NCBI RefSeq assembly: GCF_002804065.1 | Contig: NZ_CP024955.1 | Span: 186,001-250,000 of the forward strand | Source of the DNA: Kyrpidia spormannii | Lineage (GTDB): Bacteria > Bacillota > Bacilli > Kyrpidiales > Kyrpidiaceae | DNA length: 64,000 nucleotides | Reading direction: 5' to 3' | Part shown: positions 28,213 through 36,458 of the stretch, one piece after another | Layout of the letters: the number at the start of each line of letters is the position of its first letter | Numbering within the stretch: position 1 is the first letter of the stretch | The notes under the pieces: model-generated | Seen by the model: the letters and a program-made list of their open reading frames with translations, nothing else | Told to the model about the DNA's origin: nothing | Databases searched by the model: none | Translations under genes and position numbers: made by a program

Positions 28213-28953
28213 TTAGTCCACATAAATCATCTTCCGGGTCATGCCGCCGTCGATCACCAGGTTCACCCCGGTGACAAAATCGTTGTCCGGGTCGGTCAAA
28301 TAAAGACAAGCCCGGGCGATGTCTTCAGGGCGGCCGACCCTGCCGCAGGGATGCTGCTGGTGATCCACGGGGCGAAGGGCATTGTAATCTCCCGTCTCGA
28401 TCCATCCGGGACTGATACAGTTGACCCGAATCCGGTCCGGCCCCAAAGAGATCGCCAAGGCGTGGGTGAGGGCGACGATGCCGCCTTTGGATGCCGCATA
28501 AGCCTCGCTGCCCGGCTCGGACATGAGCGCCCGGGTCGAGGCGATGTTGACGATGGCCCCGCCTCCTGTTTCCCGCATAACCCGCGCCGCCTCCCGGCTG
28601 CAGAGAAAGGCGCCCCGCAGGTTTGTGGCCAGCACGTCTTCCCACTCTTCCACAGACAGATCGAAAGGTGACTTCCAAATGCCGATACCGGCGTTGTTCA
28701 CCAAAAAGTCGATCCTCCCGAACCGCTGATGAGCCGCCTCGGCCAAGGCCACCGTGTCCTCGGGCCGGCGCACGTCGCAGATCTGAATGTAAAATGCGCC
28801 GGCGGGCCAGCCTTGAGCGGTCTCCTCGCATCCCGCGGGATCAAGATCGGATAAGACCACCCGGGCTCCGGCATTGGCGTAAGCCCGGGCAACGGCCCGG
28901 CCGATGCCCCGCCCGGCGCCGGTAACGATCGCGACTTTCCCTTCAAATGGCAT
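28213..28953 (-). CDS. Short-chain dehydrogenase/reductase (SDR)
   Basis: A classical SDR of 246 aa. It has the cofactor motif VTGAGRGIGRA, NNAGIG, the catalytic Ser in VNIASTRA and YAASKGG (YxxxK), and a C-terminal LVIDGGM. Asp in LSDLDP after the second strand suggests NAD preference. The start is ATG 28953 behind GGGAGAG; an upstream ATG adds 20 atypical residues. Its substrate (sugar, alcohol or ketoacyl) is not predictable. Confidence 0.9.
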   Translation of the reverse strand: MPFEGKVAIVTGAGRGIGRAVARAYANAGARVVLSDLDPAGCEETAQGWPAGAFYIQICDVRRPEDTVALAEAAHQRFGRIDFLVNNAGIGIWKSPFDLSVEEWEDVLATNLRGAFLCSREAARVMRETGGGAIVNIASTRALMSEPGSEAYAASKGGIVALTHALAISLGPDRIRVNCISPGWIETGDYNALRPVDHQQHPCGRVGRPEDIARACLYLTDPDNDFVTGVNLVIDGGMTRKMIYVD

Positions 28954-29092
28954 TGCTTTCTTCTCTCCCTTTATCAGCTTTGATGCGGATTCGAACGGCA
29001 CCGTTGGTGACAAAAGCTCTCTGAGTCCAATGATAATCTATTGGTGCTGGAAAGGCGATCGCCTCATAAGAATATCAATTCCTTTCTTGTAG

Positions 29093-29825
29093 TCCGATCG
29101 ATCTATTCAGATTAAATGGTCTGAACTAGAAAAAGAGGGACTGTCGGCCCTCGGGGCGGTGGAGATGGAATTCTACGTCTTCCACAGGTATGATAAAAGC
29201 GGGTATGAACCCACCTGGACGGGGTTGCAGTGCTACTCCGAGGCGAAGCAGGCGGAAGTGGACAACGTGCTGTTTGATCTGGAGCGGTCGCAGCGGCAGT
29301 GGGGCGCATTTTCACCATTCTCTGTACTGGAGCGCGTCGGGGGAGAATGCCTTTTATGATCCCCGGGACCCCCAGGCATGAGCGATGTGTTCAAGCATTT
29401 TGGACAGCTCACCCACGCCCGGGCCCTGTGTGCCTTGGCCAACCCCTCCATCAACTCGTATCGTCGGTTGCGCCCTTATACGTTTGCTCCCAGTCACATC
29501 ACGTGGGGGTTTGAGAACCGCATGTGCTTGATCCGGGCGCCGCACGCCCGGGGGCAAGGGACGCACCTTGAGAATCGCCTCCCGGGGGCGGATCACAACC
29601 CGCACCTCATGATCGCGGCTATGTGCGCGGCGGGCGTTGACGGGATTCGAAACCGAACCCCCTGCCGGATCCGGTGGTGAACGAAGACGCCCGTGCGATC
29701 GATGGGGGCGGGCCCCTGCCGACGAGCCTTGCCAATCGTATGTTGCGGTCAAGAGCAACGAGATCCAGCGGTTCAACGACCACGTGACGGACTGGGAGGT
29801 CCAGGAATACGCGGAATTGTTCTGA
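29093..29825 (+). pseudogene. Decayed glutamine-synthetase-family gene
   Basis: Several adjacent fragments match the glutamine synthetase family in order but in different frames. A segment around LGAVEMEFYVFHRYDKSG (from about 29093) resembles the strand that begins the catalytic domain. A frame shift leads to AHFHHSLYWSASGENAFYDP, the GS HxHxSL block, with the catalytic glutamates in between deleted. The next frame has LANPSINSYRRLRPY and IRAPHARGQGTHLENR, then a further shift gives the C-terminal VKSNEIQRFNDHVTDWEV. The 5' end is missing after a stop at 29090. It cannot make an active enzyme. It was probably a GS-like amine or amino-acid ligase (gamma-glutamylpolyamine synthetase type). Confidence 0.8.
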
Positions 29826-29846
29826 CCCGCGAAAGGAGACGATGGT

Positions 29847-30803
29847 ATGTCCCAGTCTTCGGCCCAAGGTCCGTCGCCGAAACAGGAGATCAGCGGAGGA
29901 TATTGTTTCTTTAAAGGTGAGATTGTTCCTTTAGCTGATGCGAATGTCAACATCACCACCCATGCACTCAATTACGGCACCGGCTGTTTCGAGGGGATCC
30001 GGGCCTATTGGAATCCTGACCAAGGACAGCTTTACATGCTGAAAGGTCTGGAGCACTTCCAGCGACTGCATCGTTCCTGCCGGATTCTCAAGATCGAGTG
30101 CCCGTACAGCGCCGAGGAACTGGTGGATATCACGGTGCGCGTTTTGCAGAAGAACGGTTACCGCGAGGATGTGTATATCCGTCCGCTGGCATTTAAGGCT
30201 TCTCAGGTCATCAAAGTGACGTTATCCGGTCTCCGGGACGAGATCGCCATCTTCACGGTCCCCATGGGGGACTACGTCAAAACCGAAGGGTTATCGGTGG
30301 TCGTCTCCAACTGGCTCCGGGTGGCGGATAACATCATTCCTTCCCGGGCCAAGGTTACCGGGGCCTACATCAACCCGGCCTTGGCCAGTGATGCCGCCAC
30401 GGCAGACGGGTATGATGAAGCGATTATGCTCTCCGCCGATGGTCAGGTGTCCGAAGCGAGTTCGGCCAACCTGTTTGTGGTTCGGGGCGGGACTCTGGTG
30501 ACGACTCCGGTCACCGCCGATATTCTCGAAGGGGTCACCCGGCGGGCGGTCATCACTCTGGCCCAGGATCTCGGTATCCCCTATGAGATTCGCAATATTG
30601 ATCGCACAGAACTTTACGTCGCGGACGAGATGTTCCTGGCTGGAACCGGGGCCCAGATCGCGGCCATCACGTCGGTGGACCGGCGGCCAGTGGGCGACGG
30701 CGGAGTTGGCCCCATAACCCGGCGGTTGCAGCAAGTCTATTTTCGAGCTGTGCGGGGGTACGAAGAGGCGTATCGGGATTGGCTGACGCCGGTTTACGGT
30801 TGA
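29847..30803 (+). CDS. ilvE: Branched-chain amino acid aminotransferase (class IV)
   Basis: This PLP enzyme transfers the amino group from glutamate to the keto acids of Leu, Ile and Val. The 318-aa product has the class-IV pattern: THALNYGTGCFEGIRAYW, the PLP lysine in RAKVTGAYINPALA, EASSANLFVVRGG, the EGVTRRAVI block and DEMFLAGTGAQIAAI. AAAGGAG precedes ATG 29847. It follows the glutamine-synthetase remnant by 21 bases. Class-IV relatives acting on D-amino acids exist, but the motifs favour IlvE. Confidence 0.93.
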   Translation: MSQSSAQGPSPKQEISGGYCFFKGEIVPLADANVNITTHALNYGTGCFEGIRAYWNPDQGQLYMLKGLEHFQRLHRSCRILKIECPYSAEELVDITVRVLQKNGYREDVYIRPLAFKASQVIKVTLSGLRDEIAIFTVPMGDYVKTEGLSVVVSNWLRVADNIIPSRAKVTGAYINPALASDAATADGYDEAIMLSADGQVSEASSANLFVVRGGTLVTTPVTADILEGVTRRAVITLAQDLGIPYEIRNIDRTELYVADEMFLAGTGAQIAAITSVDRRPVGDGGVGPITRRLQQVYFRAVRGYEEAYRDWLTPVYG

Positions 30804-31032
30804 CGGGGCCGCGGCCTTTGGCCACAACCGGGGACCGGATGGGGCCGTACGCGAGAGACGGCGAAGGTGCGGGATGGCATTGTTCCGGGATGTGCCCGAG
30901 AGTGAAGCGACCAGATTGGTGATGCCCCTCATCCGGGCACGGGCGACAGATTTGCGCCCGTACCAGAGAGGGGCATCGCTGTGGTGAGCCGGAGATGGCT
31001 TAGAGCGATGTCTGTGGGGGACTCCGACTCCG

Positions 31033-32676
31033 TTACCTGCCGGAGAGGGTCGGAACTGTGAGGGCCGAGGCCGAGGCGGCTTTGCCAGAGTTCTGGCCGG
31101 CCGATTCACCGGCTGCACCCTGGGTCACGCCCGAGGGTCCCCCTTGCTGTTGCGCGTGCTGGACGGGGGGCGTTTGCACCGGTTCCCCGGTCTCCGGATC
31201 GAGGAACAGCTTGTCCACTCGGGGTCCGTGGCTGAAGTCGAACATTCCGTTCAACGATCCGGCCACCGCATCGAAGGAGCCGTCTCCGATCCGCCCCAAT
31301 TTCCAGTTATCTTCGATAAACCGCAGGATCGAGGATTGGTCCGTCAAGGTGTGGTCGACATAATTCTGCTTCGCATAGGGCGAGATCACCAAGAGGGGCA
31401 ACCGGGGGCCATAACCGGCCCGATCCAGGTACGGCGCCAGCTTCGGTGTACCCGCATCCCCTTTCCCGAAGAGGACATCGTACGTAGGATCGTTCGATCC
31501 GTTGACCAAGGGGCCCATCACATGGTCATACCAGCCGTCCGAGTCGTCATAGGAAATGATGACCGCAGTACTGTTCCATTCCGGCAGCTGCTGCAGCCGA
31601 TTGATGGTGTTGACGATAAAATGCTGTTCATCCAAGGGATCGGAGTAGCCGGCGTGGCCGTCCTGGTAATTCGCCGCCTTCAAGAAGCTGACCGCCGGAA
31701 GATTGCCGGCCTCGGCGGCTGCCCAGAAATCTGTCAGATCGTACTGGTGATTGGCCCGGTCGGTGTGGCCGATCATCTGTACCGAGGTCGGCGGCAGGTG
31801 GTCGGGGTTCGCGGTGGACCGGTAATATTGGAACGGCTCGTGATGGGGATTATAGTCGGTGACTTTGTTCCCGGCGATGTTGGCATGCTGGGCTTGAGTG
31901 TCCCGAAATCCGCCTTGGAACCATCCCCAGGTAATACCTTTGGCGTTCAGCAGATCGCCGATATTCTTGCCCACCATCTCCATCCGGGCTTTCGGGCTGG
32001 ACGCCTTGTCATAGTACGGATCGATATCGCTGAACAGCGTGCCGTGGGCGATTTTTCCCGGAATGTCTCCGACCCGCTTGCCGTCCACATACCCGATGGC
32101 CCCGTGGGTTTGTCCGGCGATAAGGTTCAGGGCGCCGGGGGTAGAAGGTCCGTAAACCGTCCCGAAAGAGTTGTCGCTCATGGCGTAGTTCTGGGCGTAG
32201 TTCCACAGGGCCGTGACGGTGTTGCCGTCGTAGTAATCCATGACGATCGATTTATCCGCGCCGGCGCCGGTAGATTCCACGAACTTGTCCATGGCCCCGC
32301 CGTCAGCGGCCGCCTGTTCCGCCGTGTATCCGTGGTCCATATCTGCCGTCACGGCCTGGGACCGGTCGAGGCGCTTGGGGTTGGCAGCGTTCGGGTTGTG
32401 GTTGAGTAGATACGGCGTGAGGCCGTTAACCTTCGGCGTGCCGGGTTTCGGAGTAAAGGCCGGTTCACCCGGCGGGTTCGCGGCATTGGGATAGGTGCCA
32501 AAATAATGATCAAACGAGACATTTTCCTGGAAAATGACGACGACGTGCTTGATGGGGGTGGTGGTGTTCGAAAAACTGTCCATCCAGTCCGGGGCTGCGC
32601 CGACGGCCATCGGCGTCACGGCTAACATCGCCGCCGCTCCGGTGGCCAACATGGCGGCCATCCTGCGCTTGGGCAT
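31033..32676 (-). CDS. Secreted phosphoesterase (phospholipase C / acid phosphatase family)
   Basis: A 547-aa protein with a signal peptide (MPKRRMAAMLATG, hydrophobic stretch, cleavage near VGAA). Conserved family motifs are IKHVVVIFQENVSFDHYFGTYP near the N-terminus, MSDNSFGTVYGPSTPGALNLIAGQTHG, and IISYDDSDGWYDHV and PLLVISPYAKQNYVDHT later. Together they form a metal-dependent phosphatase-like site. Members hydrolyse phospholipids or phosphomonoesters outside the cell. The C-terminal 55 residues are Gln/Gly/Ser/Ala-rich. ATG 32676 is preferred because GGGAGG is 8 bases upstream; ATG 32682 lies nearly against it. Confidence 0.9.
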   Translation of the reverse strand: MPKRRMAAMLATGAAAMLAVTPMAVGAAPDWMDSFSNTTTPIKHVVVIFQENVSFDHYFGTYPNAANPPGEPAFTPKPGTPKVNGLTPYLLNHNPNAANPKRLDRSQAVTADMDHGYTAEQAAADGGAMDKFVESTGAGADKSIVMDYYDGNTVTALWNYAQNYAMSDNSFGTVYGPSTPGALNLIAGQTHGAIGYVDGKRVGDIPGKIAHGTLFSDIDPYYDKASSPKARMEMVGKNIGDLLNAKGITWGWFQGGFRDTQAQHANIAGNKVTDYNPHHEPFQYYRSTANPDHLPPTSVQMIGHTDRANHQYDLTDFWAAAEAGNLPAVSFLKAANYQDGHAGYSDPLDEQHFIVNTINRLQQLPEWNSTAVIISYDDSDGWYDHVMGPLVNGSNDPTYDVLFGKGDAGTPKLAPYLDRAGYGPRLPLLVISPYAKQNYVDHTLTDQSSILRFIEDNWKLGRIGDGSFDAVAGSLNGMFDFSHGPRVDKLFLDPETGEPVQTPPVQHAQQQGGPSGVTQGAAGESAGQNSGKAASASALTVPTLSGR

Positions 32677-32848
32677 TCCCATGACCTCCCTTGAACTATT
32701 TCGTTTTCCGTATCTATGATAAAAGGCCGTAACTTAAAAAGAGAGGTCATTTTGTCATCCTATTCCTAAGATCACCTAACAAAACCGTTAAGGGAACCGG
32801 CGGCCTTAAATATGCTAAAATAAACAACAGAGTGAATAGGAGGCTGAA

Positions 32849-33139
32849 ATGGCCACTGTGGAGGATTGTGCGAAACTCGATATTCGGGTTGGGACTGTGG
32901 TGAAGGCGGAACCCTTTCCCGAAGCCCGGGTGCCGGCGATCCGCATGGAGATCGATTTTGGCTCGCTCGGAGTGAAGCGATCCAGTGCCCAGATCACAAG
33001 GCGATATGATCCGTCGGACATCGTTGGGCGGCAAGTGGTGGCGGTGGTGAATTCTCCGCGGAAATGCCATTACGTAATCGCGTATGAAAGGGGATGGCCA
33101 AAGCGGTGCAAGCGGATCGTGAGCGGGAGCGGTGGATGA
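32849..33139 (+). pseudogene. csaA: C-terminally truncated CsaA-like tRNA-binding-domain protein
   Basis: CsaA is a small dimeric OB-fold (tRNA_bind) protein of about 110 aa with chaperone-like export activity. Here residues 1-72 match well (KLDIRVGTVVKAEPFPEAR, FGSLGVKRSSAQITRRY, VGRQVVAVVNSP). The remaining 24 residues (from CHYVIAYERGW) are unrelated, and the conserved final 35-40 residues are missing. A deletion or frame change has removed the C-terminus, which normally completes the fold and dimer. The stop overlaps the ATG of the next gene by 4 bases. It may be non-functional or expressed as a truncated protein. Confidence 0.7.
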
Positions 33140-34137
33140 ATCACATTTTCCCCGGAGGATTCCCCGCGTTGTGGTGCCCGCCCATCACCCATTATCGGGA
33201 GGACGGGTCCCTGGATGTGGAGCGGATCGAAGGGCATCTCGCGTGGATGTCCGGGTGGGTCTCCGGATTTTTGGTACCCGGGTCCACGAGTGATGGTTGG
33301 GAAATGTCAGAAGACGAAGAAGATCAGTGGGTTGACTTGGCTCTGCGGGTTGCCGAAGAAAAAGGTCTGTTTCTCTGGATCGGCGTCCTGCGGGGGAGGG
33401 GGGACGAAGCGGCGGCGCGCATCCGGCAATGGATGGACCGCTTGGCTCCCGGGGGTGCCGAGGACCTGATGAAGCGCCGGATCGCCGGATTTGCCGTTTG
33501 TCCCCCAAGAGGTCCGGGTGTCACCCAGGATCGGGTTTATGATGACCTCCGGCAGGTGGCAGAAACCGGAGCCCCGCTTTGTTTTTACCAAATCCCCCAA
33601 GTGACCCAAAGTCGGGTGGAGCCCGAGACCCTCGGCCGCTTGATCGAAGAGTTCGGCAATGTTCTCGCCCTGAAAGACTCCAGTGGAGAAGACCGGTGTG
33701 CGGCGTCCGCTGAGGTACGGGGGCACATTCGGTTGATGAGGGGGGCCGAAGGGGATTACCTGCAGTGGTGGGCTGAGGCCGGCGGCATTTATGATGGGTT
33801 TTTGCTCAGCACCGCCAATGCCTTCGGCGAGGCGTACGCCCGGATGTTTGACGCCTGGCGCAAGGGAGACAAGGAGGCGGCCCAGGACCTGTCCCGGCGC
33901 CTGACGGCGGTGATGGAGAAGGCTTTCGGCCTCGCGCAAACACTGGGCGTGAGCAATGCGTTTGCGGCGGCGAACAAACTGATCGACCACTTTTACGCCC
34001 ATGGCCCGGGCGCGGTAGAGATTTCCGGGCCCCGGGTGCGCGGCGGTCAGCAGATTCCCACTTTGGCCCTGGAGGAGACGGGGAAGGTGCTCAGGGAATA
34101 CGGGCTGCTTCCGGAGCGGGGTTATTGGGCCAAGTGA
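33136..34137 (+). CDS. DapA/N-acetylneuraminate-lyase family aldolase
   Basis: A (beta/alpha)8 Schiff-base aldolase of 333 aa. The lysine is in VLALKDSSGED and the conserved tyrosine region is APLCFYQIP. The usual GTTGE or GSTGE pyruvate motif is replaced by GSTSDGWEMS. The N-terminus MNHIFPGGFPALWCPPITHY and a longer C-terminus also differ from DapA proper. It may act on a 2-oxo acid other than the lysine-pathway substrate. ATG 33136 overlaps the csaA stop (ATGA) and has GGGAG 6 bases upstream. The following cupin and aldo-keto reductase may share its pathway. Confidence 0.85.
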   Translation: MNHIFPGGFPALWCPPITHYREDGSLDVERIEGHLAWMSGWVSGFLVPGSTSDGWEMSEDEEDQWVDLALRVAEEKGLFLWIGVLRGRGDEAAARIRQWMDRLAPGGAEDLMKRRIAGFAVCPPRGPGVTQDRVYDDLRQVAETGAPLCFYQIPQVTQSRVEPETLGRLIEEFGNVLALKDSSGEDRCAASAEVRGHIRLMRGAEGDYLQWWAEAGGIYDGFLLSTANAFGEAYARMFDAWRKGDKEAAQDLSRRLTAVMEKAFGLAQTLGVSNAFAAANKLIDHFYAHGPGAVEISGPRVRGGQQIPTLALEETGKVLREYGLLPERGYWAK

Positions 34138-34261
34138 GGTGGGACACGTTCGCGGGGCTAGTATATTTTCCGAGGATAGAATATAATGGCGATGGGTGTA
34201 GTGACCGACCGGCCCAGGAGCGCCCTGGGCGCCGGTTGAATCATGGCGAGGAGGGATGAAC

Positions 34262-34705
34262 GTGGGCGAGGTGTTGGGTGTTGCGGCGGAAGGGAAAAAC
34301 TACTCCGTCGTCCATGCGGGTGAGTTCAGTGCGTTGGATCAGGTCAAAACGAAAAGCCCGGGCAAGGTATTTTTGAAAAGGGCCCTCGGCCTCACGGGGA
34401 TGGAAGTCTCTTTAAACAAGATCGGTCCCGGTCAGTCTGCTCCCTTTGCCCACCAACATAAAAACAATGAAGAGCTCTACATATGCATCAAAGGATCTGG
34501 CCAATTTCAGGTGGACGGGGATGTCATCGACCTGCGGGAGGGCACCGTGGTGCGCGTGGCTCCGGGCGGAACGCGAGCATGGCGGAACAACTCGAATGAA
34601 GATTTGTATATGATCGTCATCCAAGCGCCGCAAGGCAGCTTGGAGACCTGGACGGGTTCTGACGGGATTATCGTTGAAGGCGGGGTTTCTTGGCCGGAGG
34701 GATGA
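34262..34705 (+). CDS. Cupin-domain protein
   Basis: The protein is about 147 aa, a single cupin barrel. The first motif, PFAHQHKNNEELYICIKGSGQFQVDG, has the two His and Glu metal ligands. The second includes GTVVRVAPGGTRAWRN, where the usual late His is replaced. Role unknown: isomerase, dioxygenase or binding protein. GTG 34262 is set by GAGGAGGG 6 bases upstream; ATG 34256 touches that site. A TATAAT lies at 34182 without a good -35 box. It precedes the aldo-keto reductase by 54 bases. Confidence 0.83.
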   Translation: MGEVLGVAAEGKNYSVVHAGEFSALDQVKTKSPGKVFLKRALGLTGMEVSLNKIGPGQSAPFAHQHKNNEELYICIKGSGQFQVDGDVIDLREGTVVRVAPGGTRAWRNNSNEDLYMIVIQAPQGSLETWTGSDGIIVEGGVSWPEG

Positions 34706-34759
34706 AGGTCGGATCACCTCCGGGGGCTGATTATTCTGGCGGATCGGGGAGGTCAAGGA

Positions 34760-35734
34760 ATGGAGTATCGGCGGCTTGGCGCCAGCGGCCTGGAAGTTTC
34801 TGCGGTGGGCCTGGGAACCAATGCCTTTGGTTCCCGGGCGGACCGGGAGACGTCGATCCGGGTTATCCACGCGGCCCTGGATCGAGGAGTCAATTTTATT
34901 GATACGGCCAATATCTACAGCGGGTCTCGTTCCGAGGAGATCATCGGCGAAGCTCTCCAGGGGCGCAGGGACCAGGTCATTCTCGCAACGAAGGCGGGGC
35001 TCCCCTGCGGCAGCGGACCCAACGACCGAGGAGCTTCTCGTTATCATATCCAGAGGGAACTGGAGCGCAGCTTGCGGCGGTTGAAAACGGATTATGTCGA
35101 CCTCTATCAGATTCACACCTTTGATCCCTATACCCCTCTGGAGGAAACCCTTCGCACCCTTGATGATCTCGTACGGGCGGGTAAGATTCGCTATATCGGT
35201 GCTTCGAACTATACGGCTTGGGAATTGATGAAAGCCCTGGGGGTGAGCGACCGGCTGGGCTTGACCCGGTACGTCTCCATACAGCCGTGTTACTCCCTGG
35301 CGGATCGAACGGTGGAGATCGAATTGGTTCCGCTGTGTCTGGACCAGGGGATTGGCATCATTCCGTACTTTCCCCTAGCGGGTGGCATTCTGACGGGGAA
35401 ATACACCTCCAAAGACGATGCCCCCAAAGGGTCCCGGGCGGATAAGGATCCGAATTTTGCCAAACGCCTTGACCCGGCCCGGCTCGAATTGGGTCGCCAG
35501 GTTTCCCGGTTGGCCGAGGAGCGGGGTCTGGTTCCCGGAGCTCTGTCTCTGGCTTGGTTGTTGAGCCGGCCCGCTGTATCGACGGTGATCGTCGGCGCCA
35601 CCCGGGTCGAACAGGTCGAAGAGAATCTGCGGGCGGCGGATGTCATTTTGGATGAGGATTTGGCCGCCGAGCTGGATCGGATCAGTGAACCGTTCCGGAG
35701 AAGCGAGCCTTTCGCGAGTTATCGGCTTGATTAG
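34760..35734 (+). CDS. Aldo-keto reductase
   Basis: The protein is 324 aa, an NADPH-dependent (beta/alpha)8 reductase. The catalytic tetrad is visible: Asp in VNFIDTANIYSG with its Tyr, Lys in ILATKAGLP, and His in LYQIHTFDP. NADP contact motifs are FPLAGGILTGKY and VIVGATRVEQVEENL. It resembles the YghZ/YcsN-like or AKR11-type bacterial proteins and probably reduces small aldehydes or keto sugars. ATG 34760 is preceded by a modest AAGG. It may form a unit with the cupin. Confidence 0.9.
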   Translation: MEYRRLGASGLEVSAVGLGTNAFGSRADRETSIRVIHAALDRGVNFIDTANIYSGSRSEEIIGEALQGRRDQVILATKAGLPCGSGPNDRGASRYHIQRELERSLRRLKTDYVDLYQIHTFDPYTPLEETLRTLDDLVRAGKIRYIGASNYTAWELMKALGVSDRLGLTRYVSIQPCYSLADRTVEIELVPLCLDQGIGIIPYFPLAGGILTGKYTSKDDAPKGSRADKDPNFAKRLDPARLELGRQVSRLAEERGLVPGALSLAWLLSRPAVSTVIVGATRVEQVEENLRAADVILDEDLAAELDRISEPFRRSEPFASYRLD

Positions 35735-36033
35735 GATAGAAGTGTTGGGCCGAATGTTGTTCTCTGGGCTTGCATAAGGGAGCAATACGGCGATAATTTC
35801 ACATGATGGGTCGTCAACGTATGGGGGCCCCAGGGACGTGTGAAAATATGGATTGCGGAAACTAGAAATTTGGTTAGAATTATTGTAAGGACGATCTGCA
35901 CCGAGCCGATCACGATGGTCGGTTTGGTGCCGCGGAGCGTCTGTTATGTTATAATTTAGGTTTCCGCATGGTGAAACTGCCGCCGGTGGTACACCGGGGA
36001 CGTGTCAGATGGCTCTAAGGGAGGCTACTCGGA
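35735..36033 (+). other. Intergenic region with candidate leader of the zinc-ribbon gene
   Basis: This 299-base AT-rich stretch holds no supported gene. TATAAT at 35950-35955 could be a -10 box; the nearest -35-like TTGGTG (35924) is 20 bases away, so the promoter is weak. A hairpin CCGGTG-GTA-CACCGG lies in the leader before AAGGGAGG at 36017. Confidence 0.4.
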
Positions 36034-36279
36034 ATGAGAGGCTTCCGTAGAGCCGAGTCGTCGTTATCTCTGTTCCGGAGACATGGTGTCAACTTGAAAA
36101 GGATGGTGGGGTCCCACATGGTATGCCCCGTCTGTGGAAAGCGCACCGTCGGCAAGATCGGCGGGCACCACTACTATTGTCGCGAATGTTGCCACGTCAT
36201 CCAGAAGCAGGGCGATCAGATTAAAGTGTACGAAATCAGTGAGGACGGGAAACTAACGTTTTTGCGGACGGCTGGTTAA
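36034..36279 (+). CDS. Small zinc-ribbon protein
   Basis: The protein is 81 aa. A zinc ribbon (MVCPVCGKRTVGKIGG, then YYCRECCHV) lies at residues 29-55, followed by a short strand-rich tail (IKVYEISEDGKLTFL). The N-terminal 28 residues are basic. ATG 36034 has AAGGGAGG 9 bases upstream; ATG 36118 would give the bare ribbon. A terminator follows directly, so it is probably monocistronic. No specific family was recognised. Confidence 0.7.
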   Translation: MRGFRRAESSLSLFRRHGVNLKRMVGSHMVCPVCGKRTVGKIGGHHYYCRECCHVIQKQGDQIKVYEISEDGKLTFLRTAG

Positions 36280-36310
36280 GGGTTGGCGTCTGGATGAGAC
36301 GGCAGATACG

Positions 36311-36344
36311 GGGAGGGTCGCTATCGAGCGGCGCTCCCTTTTTT
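36311..36344 (+). terminator. Intrinsic terminator after the zinc-ribbon gene
   Basis: GGGAG and CTCCC outer arms with a partly paired inner stem are followed by six T residues (36339-36344). Confidence 0.75.
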
Positions 36345-36458
36345 GTGCCATTTTTTGCCCTCTCTTTCGTTCGCCGAAATTCGACGGGGGCGGCAGGGAT
36401 TTTGCCGGACGATGTCGAATTAAAAAAGGCGGTCTTATGTACGAGGGGAGGGAGAAGC

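Noticed and set aside
30804..31032. A 37-codon frame (from about 30873) after ilvE
   Set aside because: It has only a weak ribosome site and no similarity; it could not be distinguished from chance.
31144..32409. Plus-strand open frame of 421 aa over the phosphoesterase
   Set aside because: The opposite strand encodes a secreted phosphoesterase with signal peptide and conserved motifs.
32700..32800. PhoP-box-like TTAAC/TTAGG repeats upstream of the phosphoesterase
   Set aside because: The repeats are degenerate and not at a regular 11-base spacing, so Pho control is not supported.
35731..35913. Minus-strand 60-aa frame in the gap after the aldo-keto reductase
   Set aside because: No ribosome site and no family resemblance; the region is AT-rich, so random open frames are expected.
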